Positions 47,956-59,845 are shown, counted from the stretch's first letter. The stretch is DNA of 64,000 nucleotides from Kuschelorhynchus macadamiae (GCA_030620095.1 JAUTXW010002190.1:124001-188000), one strand, 5' to 3'. The notes: a model not told the origin generated them from the letters alone. A program made the numbers and translations.

Positions 47956-48380
47956 TATTTTTAGGATGTCGGGGTTCCACTTAGATATTTAAACAGCGTG
48001 CCTAGCATAAATCGGTTTTTTTCTGCTCCTTAAAGCCGTCGCATAAGAGATTTTATACCTGGAAATGAAATGATTTTAGATGTAAAACAAAAAAAAATAT
48101 GGAGATGGTGAAACACCTGAAACTATCTCATTGGACCCCTTCATTCCAAGTATAAACGAAGGTGTTTTCAGGGGTTTATATTGATTAAGAAGAACTCTGG
48201 TATGTAGTCCAGAATTATTTGCAGTAATCCCGTCTTTATTTTTTTGACGAAGTGATTCAAACTATGCATTTGCCTTTAATTTATGGAGACGGCAAGCTGT
48301 CATGGTTTCTATACTTCACCTACCTATAATTTCTTATTCATTTTGTAATAAGTAATATATTGCGATTTACAATAAGATCA

Positions 48381-48491
48381 GGGGCCGTATTCTCGACCGG
48401 TGACATTTTAAAGCGAATTCGTAAAATAGTTCTAATTCAATATATCGTTACATTTAGGCATTAAAATGTCACCGGTGGAGAATGTGGCCCC
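48381..48491. mobile_element. 111 bp palindromic MITE
   Basis: The left end 'ggggccgtattctcgaccgg' and the right end in reverse complement 'ggggccacattctccaccgg' continue into a shared 'tgacattttaa', giving arms of about 31 bp. It has no coding capacity. Confidence 0.8.
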
Positions 48492-48916
48492 AGTTCTGAT
48501 GTGACAAGCAAATAGGTATAACGAGATAAGGAAAGTTTTGGAATTGCAATAAAAAAGAATAGTTCTGGATCTGCAAAGCAAAAATATAAGTCAAGTTTTA
48601 AAACTGTTCTTTACTTTGACATTCGATTTTAAATAGAATGGAACGAGTTCTGGATTTCTCATAATAATATGATGCATTTTAGTGTATAGATTTGTTTTGT
48701 ACCACTATCTCAAATTCGACAAAAAAGTGACAAGACGAAGTTTGGACATGGACAACTCAAGTAACGAATAATATTGCATTATTGTTAGTTTTAAATAATT
48801 TTAAAACTCATAAATAATATTCTGCCCAGTATTCAATTTTTTTGACCGCTGTCCAAACGGTTGGTTTAAAAAAATGAGGTAACGTAAACAAATATGTAGA
48901 TGGTATTCGTCCCGTT

Positions 48917-49117
48917 TTGGACGTTACGGTCTATAGCAACACGTTTTCGGCTGCATTATATGATTTGAATATTAGGCCAATTTCAATTTTTCTTAGTGGC
49001 TGCACAGGACAAAATATACCTCTTTTGTTCTGGTATGTTTCAATACCATGCTCCCTTTTATTTTTTTTGTATTTAAAATTGTTTGCTAGCTCCCTATTCG
49101 GTCAATTAAGTAGATGA
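48917..49117 (+). other. Possible transposon-protein scrap
   Basis: A 66-codon plus-strand open stretch contains FLSGCTGQNIPLLFWYV. The SGCTGQN string recalls a DUF7869 motif (SDGCxGQN), and a DUF7869-like pseudogene lies 1 kb away on the other strand. The link is weak. Confidence 0.2.
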
Positions 49118-49929
49118 TGAAAATGCACGGTGATTTTGTTTTAATTTTTTCTTTCTAGTAGAGCATGGTATTCGTTTCTTTTTTGAAATTTCGTGGTTTA
49201 TAAAAAACACCGATACTTCGCTAACCTGAAAGGGGTCAGACAAGTTTTGTTTATCTGTGTAGGCGATATAACTAGATAGCGAAAAGTTAAACTTAATTTA
49301 TGTTTTCTATGTAAACCATTTTATTTCATCTAGAGTCTGTATGTATTGGTTACTATGCTAAAATAAATATATTTAATATATATTGATGTTTAATTCTATA
49401 ACTTTAATAACGTAAATACATGTAATTATACGGAAATGAAATAAGTGTTATTCTAAAATAACTCACGCTATTTTAAGATAGAGGATCCACAGTTAGATTC
49501 AATAAGAATATGTATTACCAAAATTGCGAAAAAACCGAATACTCACTTTTATTCAGCGTCTTTTACGCATTTAAAATTCACTTACATACAAATCATAGGT
49601 TGACCCCTATAATTTTTAATAGAAGCCATTTTACTTCGTTTTTTAAATGCTCTTTTTAGCGCCACCTAGTTTGTTTAATTTGGTTGTTAAATACCGAGAA
49701 ATCGTACTGGAAACTTAAAAGATACAATTGTTAGTCTTTGCATAAAAAAATTTATAATTTCGAATATGTTCTGTTTTGGTAAATTTAATAATAAAATTGT
49801 ATTCTTAAAAGCTTTAATAAAAACAAATTGAAATATTCAAAGAATTATTAGGTATATTTTCTGCTTACACTTTTTTGTAAATTTAACAGAGATGTATTTT
49901 TTCGTTTTTCCAAGTGTTTGAAGTCATTT
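49118..49929. other. No recognisable gene
   Basis: AT-rich, unassigned. Confidence 0.4.
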
Positions 49930-51540
49930 TTACTTCCCTCGAAAAAGGAAAGTATTATAATCGTGAAAAAATCACCCTCCGAGATTTTTTCAGATCTTTA
50001 CGTTTCAGGGTCTCTGGATGCCGGAAAACATGTTATCTCAATTCCGTCGGTCTGTCTTTCTGTTCGAAGCATAGGTAAAAAACTAATTACCTGAGAGACT
50101 TGGTAACATTTTGATAAAAATACAACAAAATGGCGGCCTAATGAAATGGCAAAAAATTATTACTAAAAAACTAACTTATCCAATTTATCTCAAATATTGC
50201 ACAGTAATCAGTTTTATGTTGGAAACATCTGGCAAAATTTTGGTACGAATTCAAGATGACCGGGCAAAATGAAGGCTTAATAAAAATGTTAAAATTCACC
50301 TTGAAAAAATACCTTAGTGGATTAATTTCCATTGTGAGCGAGTAAGTAAGATATACATTTACGACGCATCAGCAACTATGGCTTTTTAGCGTCGAAGTCA
50401 TTATGAAACACTATGTTCTATTGTATAAATTTATCTTTCAAGAAGAGTAATAATGTTTTGGACTGTTCTATTGATAATATGTTCTTGATGTTGTTTGGAA
50501 GGGCATACTTCCTTGTGAAATGAATATACTTAGTGCATTCAACAAGCAAATGTTCGACAGTCAATGTGTGATTCTTGTATGACCAATACGCGATTTAGTA
50601 AGAACGATAGATTCCTGTCTATTTAATTATTAATACTATTCTTATCAAATCATCATCATATCATATATCTTTTATGGCATGTAGTTTATTTTCCTTCTCC
50701 ATGATGTCTCGTCAGCCATCCTATATCCGTTTTTTCGACAGAGCATATCTCACTATTCTCACAACCCGTTGCTAAACGATCAGCCCGCTACCCTCTATGC
50801 CAACATGACTCGGTACCCACAAAAATACAACTTCACAATTATATTTGCTTAAACTTTGTACATAGGTCTGAATATCTAGAGCCACGTTTTAGCGTCCCTA
50901 GATGCCAAAAAAATTGTTTTATCAATTTTATCGGTCTGTCTGTCGTAAAAATTCAATACGCCGTAACAAGATGGCGGCCTAGTGAAACGTTAAACAAATT
51001 ATTACTAAAAAAATTATATATCCAATTTATCTCTAACATTGCACAAAAAATTCATTACTATGTAACACATAGTAATGAATTGGTGTATGAATCAAATATA
51101 GCAAAATGAAATGGCGACCTAAAAAAAGATTTAAAAAATCGGCCTCAAAAAACTACTTATTATATTAATTTCAAATTTTGTGCAAGCACTAAGTGTGATA
51201 TACAAAAAACTGGTAAAATTGTGGTACGAATTCAAGATGGCGAAACAAGGGCGGCCAAATGAAATTTTTATTACGTAAAAAAAATCTTATTGAACTGACT
51301 TTAAATTAAATGTGATATAGGGATAAACTGGTACGAATTCAACATCAAAGTCAATGTAAAAACTAAAATTTAATTTTAATAAATTAAATTTATTTTAAAT
51401 TTTCCCGAAAATCAAGTGTGGCATAGGTCGAAACTGGTAAACTATTCGAAATTCTATATAATGGAACAAAATGGCGCAAAATAAAAAGATTTAAAAAGAC
51501 AGTAGGTTTATAGTGTTACTAAATGACTATGTACTAAACT
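49930..51540 (+). repeat. Diverged tandem repeat, 'aaaatggcggcct' units
   Basis: It opens 'aaggaaagtattataatcgtg'-type sequence. Phrases 'aaaatggcggcctaatgaaa' (50127), 'aagatggcggcctagtgaaa' (50971) and 'ggcggccaaatgaaa' (~51249) recur, each followed by 'ttattactaaaaaa'-like and 'ccaatttatctc'-like text. Unit borders are blurred, with spacing of about 135-150 bp where dense. A further copy is at 57060-57230. Confidence 0.6.
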
Positions 51541-52269
51541 AAATTGGGTCACACTTTACTATTCCTAATAAATGGAAAGATTCATAACGAGGGAAGTTCC
51601 GGTTAAAGGAAATTTACCGATTTTTTATTTTTAATTTAAAAATATGGTTTATTTAACTACAGAAACGATTATAAGAATCAAATTATTTTATGAAAACAAC
51701 ACAGCCAGAGCCACTGAACACATGTAAGTGGAAATTATTTTTTAAAGTTAGTGGCCAAATTTGCCGATTGAAGCGACCGAATAACCAGTATTGAGTCAAA
51801 TTAACGTTAATTTAACATTGCGTATTATAGAGCATATCAGGAATAATTCGAAGTAGGATTCGTAAAATAGTAAAGTCTCATAAGTCTATTAGAATGTTTT
51901 AAAAATTCGTCACATTTAATCGCGTGTGCCGCTGTTTAATCGTAACATTAAAACACCGGCAATAATTTTTGGTTCGGTGTTGCCAGTAGTATGATTTGTT
52001 TACTTGATTTAAAGAAAGAAATATAATTGCGTAAGCGAATTTAATCAGCAAGTCCGAAGGCCTGTGGCCTGACAACTCTCGATGAATCCGAAAACTATTG
52101 ATACAGTACAAAGTTGGGATCCATTTAGAGGGTTTTTTATTTTCTATTTATCGGGTCGTTTATTCGGAGTATACTCGGTCTTCATCTTTATAAAAATCTA
52201 TAATCTATATAAAATCGACCACAATTCTAATTAATTTGAATTTTATTTATTTATCTTTGTATTTCCGAT
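51541..52269. other. No recognisable gene
   Basis: Unassigned, AT-rich. Confidence 0.4.
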
Positions 52270-52656
52270 AAATGTACATTTTTTCTTAATGGAAAGGCGA
52301 ATAGTTACAACTGCCGATACTTGTCAGATGAAATCAACAGGGCCGTTCCTAGCCCCTCGGCCGCCTTTGTGCAGAAATAAAACGGCCGCCCTTTTATAAC
52401 AAAAAAAAAACAATATTTATTGAACAAAAAAATATATTTAAGTTCCTACGTATACATTAACAAGTAACATTGTATCATAACATAAGGTAATAATCTATTA
52501 AACGAAACAATAAACAACATAAAACAAAATACAAATGTTTAAACTATTAATTATTTAAATATCAAATAATATAAAAGCCAAACAAACAAAAATTGGTATC
52601 TTTTATATTGTATCTAAGTATAAAACTAAGCAAGTCCCAATAAAAAAACAGCCTCT

Positions 52657-55101
52657 TCATTTCAAAAATATTTTTCTGGCTTTTGTACTTGCGAACTCGT
52701 CTATTATTTTATTATGGTCTAAATTTTCACAAATTTCATTTTCAATGGCAATTATACCTAAATTTGTAAGCCTTTCCTGTGACATAGAAGATCTTAAATA
52801 GTTTTTTATTATTTTTAATTTTGAGAATGACCGTTCACCAGATGCAACCGTTACTGGTATTGTTAAAAAAATTCTCAAGCTTATACATAAATTAGGAAAA
52901 GATGAGACCAAATTATTACTATAAATAAATTTTAGAATCTCAATAGGTTTGATTTGATCTGTTAGAGATTTAAATGTAACAATTTCTTCAAATAGTTCTA
53001 CGCCACTTATATCCCTCGATTCGTCTTCGGTTAATGCGATTTCAAGTTCAACGCATTTTTGTTTTAAATCATCCGATGTCACATCATGAAACCCTGTTAA
53101 AAAGTTAAAAATATTACGGCAATACGAAAGAGAATTAAACCTTTCTTCTACTGATATTCTAGCTCGGTCAATAACAGTATAATAAAAATTTATTTTAAAT
53201 TTCTCTCGTTCGTTAGTTAATACATTGTCTGTACTTTCATAACTAAATTGGGATTTTTTCCGCCTTATACGAACTTCTGGAAAATCTGGTTCCACATCAA
53301 CTTCATTTGCTAAATTGGATGAAATTTCTATGTAAGTGTTAAAACTTTGGTCCGATCGCATTTCGTTAAAGTTAAGTACATGTTTTAATGATGTGACACA
53401 CTGAGTCAGATCAATATTAATTTTTTGCAATAATTTACTGACTACGTCAATTTTAACTAATAACTCGTACCATATGACTAAGCTACAGATAAAAGTAAAT
53501 GATTTTATTTTTTCTAATAATGAATTGGCACTTAGTTTTGTTTTTGAGTCTCTTGTAACATCTTCTGAAAGCTCAACCAAAGCTTTACAAATATTTCCTA
53601 GTTGATTCCGAGGTGGTCTAAGCGCTTTAACTCTGCTTTCCCATCGGGTGTCACTTACCGATGTAAGATTTAAATTACTAAAATTTTTTTTTAAAACATC
53701 CCAACGAAAAGGAGAAGAAGAAAAGAATACATACAGTTCCTGCACGATGTTAAAAAAATTTATTGTTTCGTGGGAGATTTTAGCGGAATCGTTTATTACT
53801 AGATTTAGTATGTGAGCGGTGCAAGGAACAAATATAGCCCTGGAATTAACATTTTTTACCCTTTGTTGAAGTCCGATATGTTTTCCGGACATATTGGCCC
53901 CATTATCATAGCCCTGACCTCTTATATCCCTAATATCTAATTCAAACTTAGGCAAAATATCATTAACCAATAGGTTAAAAATCCCTTCCCCAGTTGTATA
54001 TAAAATAGGAAAAAAACCCAAAAAACACTCTTTTATGACAACATTTTCTTCGTTACAGTCTACATATCTGACTACAAATGTAATTTGCTCTGTATGACTT
54101 GCATGGAGTAGAATCGCTAGCAAAATAATTATTTCGTTTTGAAAATGAATTCCCAAATAGTGAGTTATTTTACTTTCTGATTCTTGGGTCTTTGTAATTT
54201 TTTTTAGATGATCGGATAACACTGGGTCAAATTTTGCCACCATTTCAACAGCTTTTAAAAAATTGCCATTATTTTGTTCGTATAAGACGGAACTTTTTCC
54301 ACGAAATGCCAATGATTGTCCAGCTAAAAATTGAATAATTGCAATAACTCTTTTTAAGATAGAGCGCCAGCGTTCCCTTTCAAGTTCAAAATAATTTTGC
54401 CGTTCTTTGTCAATAGTTAATTTTTTATTTAATGACATTTTTAACTCAACCCATTTTTGATTAGCTTGCAAGTGATGTACAGAAGATTCATGCTTGGATA
54501 AAATATGTGAAAGATGTCGCCAATCAGAATACCCCATTTTGCTATTTAACTTAAACACTTCCTTACAAAATATTTTACAACAAAGACAAAAAATGCTATT
54601 TGCTCTACAAGAGTATACCAACCAAGCTCTTTTAATTTTTTCACCATTTGGCAAAATTCGAAAATATTGAGTTGAAGAAAATTTCCTTCCCGATTCATCA
54701 GAAGGAAATTTTTTTTCTATATGCTGAAAATCGTTTTGTACTATTTGCTCAATAACTTGATTTTGTAAAATATCCGGCCAGGTGAATGGGTCGCTGACAT
54801 CAAAATCATCATTAGTTTCAGGGATAACTTCGTTTAAGTTAGGATTATCATCGGTTAAGAGCATCTTTTCTTCATTATCTATTTCTGTATTTGATTCAGG
54901 GTGTTTTTTTTCTTCAGGGTCGCTTACTTTATGTGCATCCTTTACATTTTCATCCTCAATTGTATCTGTACCCTGTGACGATGTTGATGGAACTAAATAT
55001 TTTTGCAAAGATCCACTTAATTTTTTTTTGTTTTCTTCCTTTTCTAATTTTCTTTTTTTATATTGAGCTCCAGATAAACGTTTTGTTTTTCTATCGGACA
55101 T
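52657..55101 (-). CDS. hAT transposase, ZMYM1-like
   Basis: An 814-residue uninterrupted frame would catalyse movement of the element at 52338-56060. The N-terminus (1-100) is lysine-rich then acidic and looks disordered. A TTF-type zinc finger is visible at about 158-210 (C165, C172, C174, C175, C179, H204, H209). The catalytic domain includes FVVRYVD (~342-348), RGQGYDNGANMSG (D399), FVPCTAHILNLVIND (~424-438) and SDTRWESR (D484). The C-terminal hAT dimerisation block spans about 745-790 (IPVTVASGERSFSKLK, then SQERLTNLGIIAIE). Size and domain order fit the ZMYM1-like/DUF4371 group. The start at 55101 is the first ATG of the frame and about 960 bp from the right end. I see no damaged motif. 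Confidence 0.95.
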   Translation of the reverse strand: MSDRKTKRLSGAQYKKRKLEKEENKKKLSGSLQKYLVPSTSSQGTDTIEDENVKDAHKVSDPEEKKHPESNTEIDNEEKMLLTDDNPNLNEVIPETNDDFDVSDPFTWPDILQNQVIEQIVQNDFQHIEKKFPSDESGRKFSSTQYFRILPNGEKIKRAWLVYSCRANSIFCLCCKIFCKEVFKLNSKMGYSDWRHLSHILSKHESSVHHLQANQKWVELKMSLNKKLTIDKERQNYFELERERWRSILKRVIAIIQFLAGQSLAFRGKSSVLYEQNNGNFLKAVEMVAKFDPVLSDHLKKITKTQESESKITHYLGIHFQNEIIILLAILLHASHTEQITFVVRYVDCNEENVVIKECFLGFFPILYTTGEGIFNLLVNDILPKFELDIRDIRGQGYDNGANMSGKHIGLQQRVKNVNSRAIFVPCTAHILNLVINDSAKISHETINFFNIVQELYVFFSSSPFRWDVLKKNFSNLNLTSVSDTRWESRVKALRPPRNQLGNICKALVELSEDVTRDSKTKLSANSLLEKIKSFTFICSLVIWYELLVKIDVVSKLLQKINIDLTQCVTSLKHVLNFNEMRSDQSFNTYIEISSNLANEVDVEPDFPEVRIRRKKSQFSYESTDNVLTNEREKFKINFYYTVIDRARISVEERFNSLSYCRNIFNFLTGFHDVTSDDLKQKCVELEIALTEDESRDISGVELFEEIVTFKSLTDQIKPIEILKFIYSNNLVSSFPNLCISLRIFLTIPVTVASGERSFSKLKIIKNYLRSSMSQERLTNLGIIAIENEICENLDHNKIIDEFASTKARKIFLK

Positions 55102-56060
55102 CTGGAAATAAAATTGAAAGGTAATTAAAGTTAGAAAATTTAGTTTATGTAATAGTTCTGAATCTGCGAAGATATAATTTTATAGTATCCCCAATTAAGT
55201 TCGCACCAAATGGAATTTTTTATAAATAATAAGTAAAATTGTAATCTAGCATCAGATTTTGTTTTTAAAATGACCCAAAAAATAAATATAATTGTTATAT
55301 TTTTATTAGATAAGTAAATTAGTAAAACTACTTTATACATTTTTTAAAACTTGAAATATAGAAAATTAATCTAGACATAAAATTAACAATAAACCACTTT
55401 TTGATCTCAAGCTAAAAAAAATTTTTTTTCACATGTTTAATATTAAATCCAAAACGTAAGATGCGGATTTGGATGGTAATATTAAGTAAAGTAATATCTA
55501 TCCGAAGAACTTACCTTTTTAAAATACGAAAATTTGTTTCTTTTGAAATTTCACTTTTGCAAAATGTAGAAAAAAATAACTAAACAACAAACACTTTATA
55601 TCACTGTTAAACTCTCGCTAGTTAATCGAATACTAAAAAGAAAAACAAAACATTTAAAAACTGCCCCATTCTACAGTATATAGAGCTATATAAAACTATA
55701 TACTGTACACATACCAATTATGAAGTATAAACAAACATTTTTGCATTGAAAGGCGGCCGCCCTTATCTATCATTTTTATTGCTTTTCCAAGGAACGCTGC
55801 TATAAATAGTTCTATTGTAATTTCGGCAACTCATGCACAGCAAAAAAAGAAATGACCGGTAATAAATTTCTTATGAATGTTTTATCTTAAAAGCCTAACA
55901 AAATGTAATTTAATTTTTCTTTATTTTGAAAACAAAAATATAGGTATATTTTTGTAATCAAATGGCTAATTTTGTGTTTTTGGCGGGCGGCCTGCGGCCG
56001 CCCCCATAATTGGGCCGTCTTTGTCCCGGCACACCGTGCACACCCCTAAAAACGGCCCTG
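55102..56060 (-). other. 5' leader region of the hAT element
   Basis: Non-coding, AT-rich except for GC-rich strings near 55754 and 55980-56004. A terminus-like 'gcagcgttccttgg' on the minus strand (~55784-55797) beside 'ggcggccgccctt' resembles a degenerate internal end. The promoter must lie here but I cannot place it. Confidence 0.45.
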
Positions 56061-56235
56061 GAAATCAATCCAAGAATTATAGAAAGAACTAAAAACAATG
56101 AACATCATTTAGAGGATCAGGTGATATCTCAGCAATATAGAGTTTTTCCTCACTATTATTTGCGTGAGAGGTTTTTTCACGACGTAACAATTCCGCCTTT
56201 GGATTGGCAAAAGAGTCCTATTGAATTGTTTTCTG

Positions 56236-57059
56236 TACGGCCATCTCAAAACTAAAATGTATGTACCCATTCATTGGACGTGTTACAACAAGGAATTTTA
56301 AGTGGTGCCACGACAAACAACAATTTTGTGAAAGCTAGTGGAGATCAACTTCGACTTTTAATAAATTAATTCCTTCGGTGAGTTCAGCATTTTATTTATT
56401 CCATTTAAAATACGATCTTTCAGTAAAACTTACACAACATTTAATAAACTTGATTAATTATAGAGTGCGCCATAGTATGTTTGAAATTAGTGCTTTTTAG
56501 AATAGCGATTTTTTTTAGCAAAAATATAAATTCAACGAAAATGGCTTAAATTCAAGGAAGGATCGGCTATGATTTGAATATAAGTCAATTCTGAATGTCC
56601 GAGTATGTGCGTATTTTGCTTTTTCCTACAATTTTGCAAAATAATTGCTTGAAGCTTACTGTGGATAGCGTTTATTTCATTTGACTGTAGAACAACACAT
56701 AAATTACCAAAATGTATATCATTTTGCATAATCATATTTCCTATAAATGTTACATGCATCATACTTTACGAATTAACTCATTCCGATTTTTCTCCTGGGT
56801 AATAATCCGTTACAAATGACGGAATGCTAGGAAACAGTGGAAATGTGCATTTGTGTTCGGATTACACGATATTCTTGGCAAGGTTTAATATAATCCATCA
56901 CGGGGATAAGACCTAACAAGACGTATACGGTAAACTATTCATCATTTATCTTTATAAGTTAAATTTATCTTTACAGGTACAGGTCATATAATATACACTA
57001 AATTGCATTGCTACCAAAAAACTTATTTTCCGATTAACGTCTGTCGGTCTCTCTTAGAG
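56236..57059. other. No recognisable gene
   Basis: The minus-strand open stretch 56532-56762 has no known family. Confidence 0.4.
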
Positions 57060-57230
57060 CGGCGTAGCTCATAAAAACTACTTTCCGGATTATCTAGTAT
57101 ATTTTGGTAAAAGGTCAAGGTGGTGAAATAAAATGGCGGCCTAATAAAATGTTTAGAAATCTTTTTATTCAGTTTACTTCAGATTGTGCACAAAAATCGT
57201 ATGATATAGGTCAATTTCATTTAAAGTAAT
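57060..57230 (+). repeat. Further copy of the 49930-51540 repeat
   Basis: 'aaaatggcggcctaataaaa' at 57131, then 'attgtgcacaaaaatcgtat' and 'gatataggtc', match the unit order of that array. Confidence 0.6.
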
Positions 57231-57414
57231 TTTTTTAGGAATACGTTTTGAAAAATAATGTATCCAAAAATCATGTGTAATATATTGTCTAAAATATTAT
57301 TTAAAATACAAAGTTTAAGAATCTTATTTTTTGCAAATATTAAATATGCCTTTACAAAATTATGTATCTCAATATAAAAACTTCTCTCGCAGTAAAAACT
57401 AAAAATCCGTAGCT

Positions 57415-58010
57415 CAGATTCGCTACCAACCAATTAGATTCGTTACCTTTTGATAATAGCGAATCTGGAGGTAGAATAACCAATCTGGGGATAAAGTATC
57501 GAATCTCGCGGTAGCGAACCTGACTGAATTTACTTCATTTCCGACATTTTCATAGATCAAATCCACAAATAATTTTGTTGAAATTTCTTCCTCGTTAAAG
57601 TTATGCAATATATTTTTTTTAATTTAAAATATATATAGCGAACCTGAACAAGACAAAATGTACGGACCTATTTTTCTTCTTGCAGCCTTTTCTTTTTTTT
57701 TTTTTAAATATTACACACATACAAGCCAAAACGATTGAAGAGCAAAATTATTATGATTAAACTGAGATGAACTGGCTCCAATTTAAAGGATAATACCCAA
57801 TTATTATCAGCAGTAGCAATTTTTGTAACAGAATTTTTTAATTTTATATTGGTTGAGGATGAAGAAAATTTTTGCTTGAAACTAATGTTTTCACCCAACT
57901 GTAAAATTACCATTTTTAGGTTTATATAATTTTTTAAAGTGAATCTTATTGGTACCTTATATCTTTATTGAAGTTTGACATCTGGGCTGGCTACAGTCGC
58001 GAACCTGATG
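57415..58010. repeat. Recurrent 'agcgaayctg' motif cluster
   Basis: 'cagattcgct' (57415, inverted), 'agcgaatctgg' (57458), 'agcgaacctga' (57512 and 57637) and 'cgcgaacctga' (58000) recur within about 600 bp. No other periodicity was seen. Confidence 0.45.
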
Positions 58011-58984
58011 TACTTTCATGTACGAAAAAACTAGATAAAATTTTAATTGCTATGCCTTTTGTTAGTCAATGCTATTAGTTATATAAGCCCTATTCACACA
58101 ATATATAACATTACTGGAGGGTATTTAAAAAATAAAACTAAGTGACTGGTACTTTTTATATTAAATGAGATTGATCCAGAAAAAATATTACAAAATACAA
58201 AAAAAAAACAAAAAATCAGAAAACTACTTATATAATCGATTTTAGTAAGAATTCTGAATGGCAAAATAAAATAACTGCTTAATAAAACTTATAAAAAATC
58301 TGTAAAATTTTCGAAATTCTCTTTTTTGACGAAAGTAATAAATGTAATAATTTATTTTTCTAGACTATATGAATAAAGTTATTATTAAAAAAAATTGAAT
58401 AAATTAAAATAATAAAAACAAAATTTAATATGGCATACTAGAGTAGCCTAGAAGTTTTTTATTTGACTTTGGTAAGTGACTATATGTGTATCGGTATGTA
58501 TCAATTCATATAAGATCTGAACCTTCAAAAATAAAAGTTGCGTATATTCTTTTCAGTCTGTATGATTGTTACATATGTGATTGAAACCAATTTATCGTCA
58601 TACATTTTTATTAGAACATGGGCAGAGTGACTGTTCAAGAAAATGGTTTCTGTTGTTCGTTATGAGGAAAGTTCTGGGTAAACCCAATTTACCAATTAAG
58701 TTCACTTCATTGCTGAAAAGAAAGCAAGCATTGTAATCGTGCAAATAGCACCCTCCTCTATATTTCAATAAATAAGAATATGATTTCCTATTTCTGCAGC
58801 AGGTGCAGGCAGACTATAAGGCTATCATTCTGTTCAGGAATGGTATTAAAATAATAAAAGCAACTGACGTTTAAAAAGTAAATGATGAACAACTTAGTTA
58901 TTTTAAATGGAGCAGCTTGAATATTTTTCGTAAAAGAAGAAAGATTTCCAGATTTCAGTTAAAATGAAGCTATACTGTCGAGCT
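58011..58984. other. No recognisable gene
   Basis: Around 58715-58745 'gaaagcaagcattgtaatcg' echoes the start of the 49.9 kb repeat. Otherwise unassigned. Confidence 0.4.
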
Positions 58985-59560
58985 CTGTGTGGAGAAAACC
59001 ATACAATCCAATAAACTGGTGAAAGTACAAAGACTAGCTGGCCACTGTATGACCGAAGCTATAAGGCACTTGGTAATAGCACAATCGAAATCTAAGGCAC
59101 ACAGATGCATCCGGGGCGATAGGGAGATACCTTATCATTCTTTAAGAACAATTTCCATAGCGGCCAGATTAAGCTTGTATTGAAGAAATAAAAGGAGCAA
59201 AATTTACAGAGGATGGGATTAAAAAAAATGAGAGATTCTTTTCGCCAGAAGATAATACCACTATTTTTGAGCTCAAGGTATTTTCTATTTTGATAAGAGC
59301 AGAAATAGATTAGGTCAAGGACGGTTGAGAAACAGAGGTTCACGTTTTGTTAAACAACCAAACTGCACTTAAATTGATAAGTGAACCTAAACCAAAATCC
59401 ACTCTTTTCAAGGGCTATAAAGATACCTCAGCGGTTGCTCGGTCACTTAAAAATGCGCGAACGAACTTGTCAAGCTCAGAAGCTGAACCTCCTTTTGTTT
59501 TTATTTATCGCACATTATATGGCTTTGACTCGTAACTAAAAGTCTCTCAGATTTGATTTT
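58985..59560 (+). pseudogene. LINE 3' fragment with RNase H domain
   Basis: KLVKVQRLAGHCMTEAIRHL (59018-59077) matches the conserved KxQRxxCxxITGAxRT stretch upstream of RNase H in R1/Jockey-type LINEs. Next, FTEDGIKKNERF and NTTIFELKVFSILIRAEID correspond to the RNase H motifs FTDGSK and TIFQAEVFAI. NNQTALKLISEPKPKSTLF corresponds to SDSQAALKAL. The WVPGH block is missing, then SSSEAEPPFVF corresponds to the segment after it. Stops and frame changes make it a relic. The clade is not certain. Confidence 0.65.
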
Positions 59561-59845
59561 TTTTATCGTTAATTATTTATAATTAAGTAAAATATAAAAT
59601 GTATCACTTGAGCATTTAATCTTTCAGGTATAAAGATTACCTTATTAAAAAAATGAGTATTTCAAAAGCAGCAACATTTTTAATATAGTTTGAAATTTCT
59701 ATTCACCTTTCCGTGATTTACTTAAAAATATTTAAAGGTTAGACCAGATCAAGTTGCCATATCAACTAGAAACTTATACATTGCTAATGTTACAAAAGTA
59801 TTTGTTTCACTGATGTATGTATTATATTAAAGATTGTCGGACTTT

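Larger units (their letters stand above)
47200..48660. repeat. Recurrent 'agttytggaattg' motif around a pseudogene
   Basis: Variants 'gttttggaattgtat' (47208), 'gttctggaattgtat' (47235), 'gttttggaattgcaa' (48533), 'gttctggatctgcaa' (48560) and 'gttctggatttctc' (48644) flank the pseudogene at 47359-47955. They could be subterminal repeats of the transposon that carried it. Confidence 0.4.
52338..56060 (-). mobile_element. Apparently intact hAT transposon
   Basis: The 3723 bp element has perfect 8 bp target duplications 'gaaatcaa' (52330-52337 and 56061-56068). Inverted termini start 'cagggccgtt' at both ends; further in, GC-rich 'ggccgccc' strings recur near both termini (for example 52381-52392, 55754-55765 and 55980-56004), probably subterminal binding repeats. 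It encodes one open transposase on the minus strand. The perfect duplication and open gene indicate a recent insertion. It landed in an older mariner-like pseudogene. Confidence 0.95.
52270..56235 (+). pseudogene. Mariner-like transposase fragment split by hAT element
   Basis: Just left of the hAT insertion the plus strand reads FSDKCTFFLNGKANSYNCRY, which resembles the first catalytic block of mariner-like transposases (SDExxFxLxGxVNxxNCRYWS). The frame enters the 8 bp target duplication. On the far side (56061-56235) it continues open in the same frame with NPRIIERTKNN and ends VRPSQN at a stop. The right-hand part has no match I can name, so the identification rests on the left part only. 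Coordinates span the 3.7 kb hAT insertion. Confidence 0.4.

Noticed and set aside
54782..55124. Serine-rich plus-strand frames at the hAT gene's 5' end
   Set aside because: They are antisense shadows of the lysine/acidic N-terminus of the transposase at 52657-55101.
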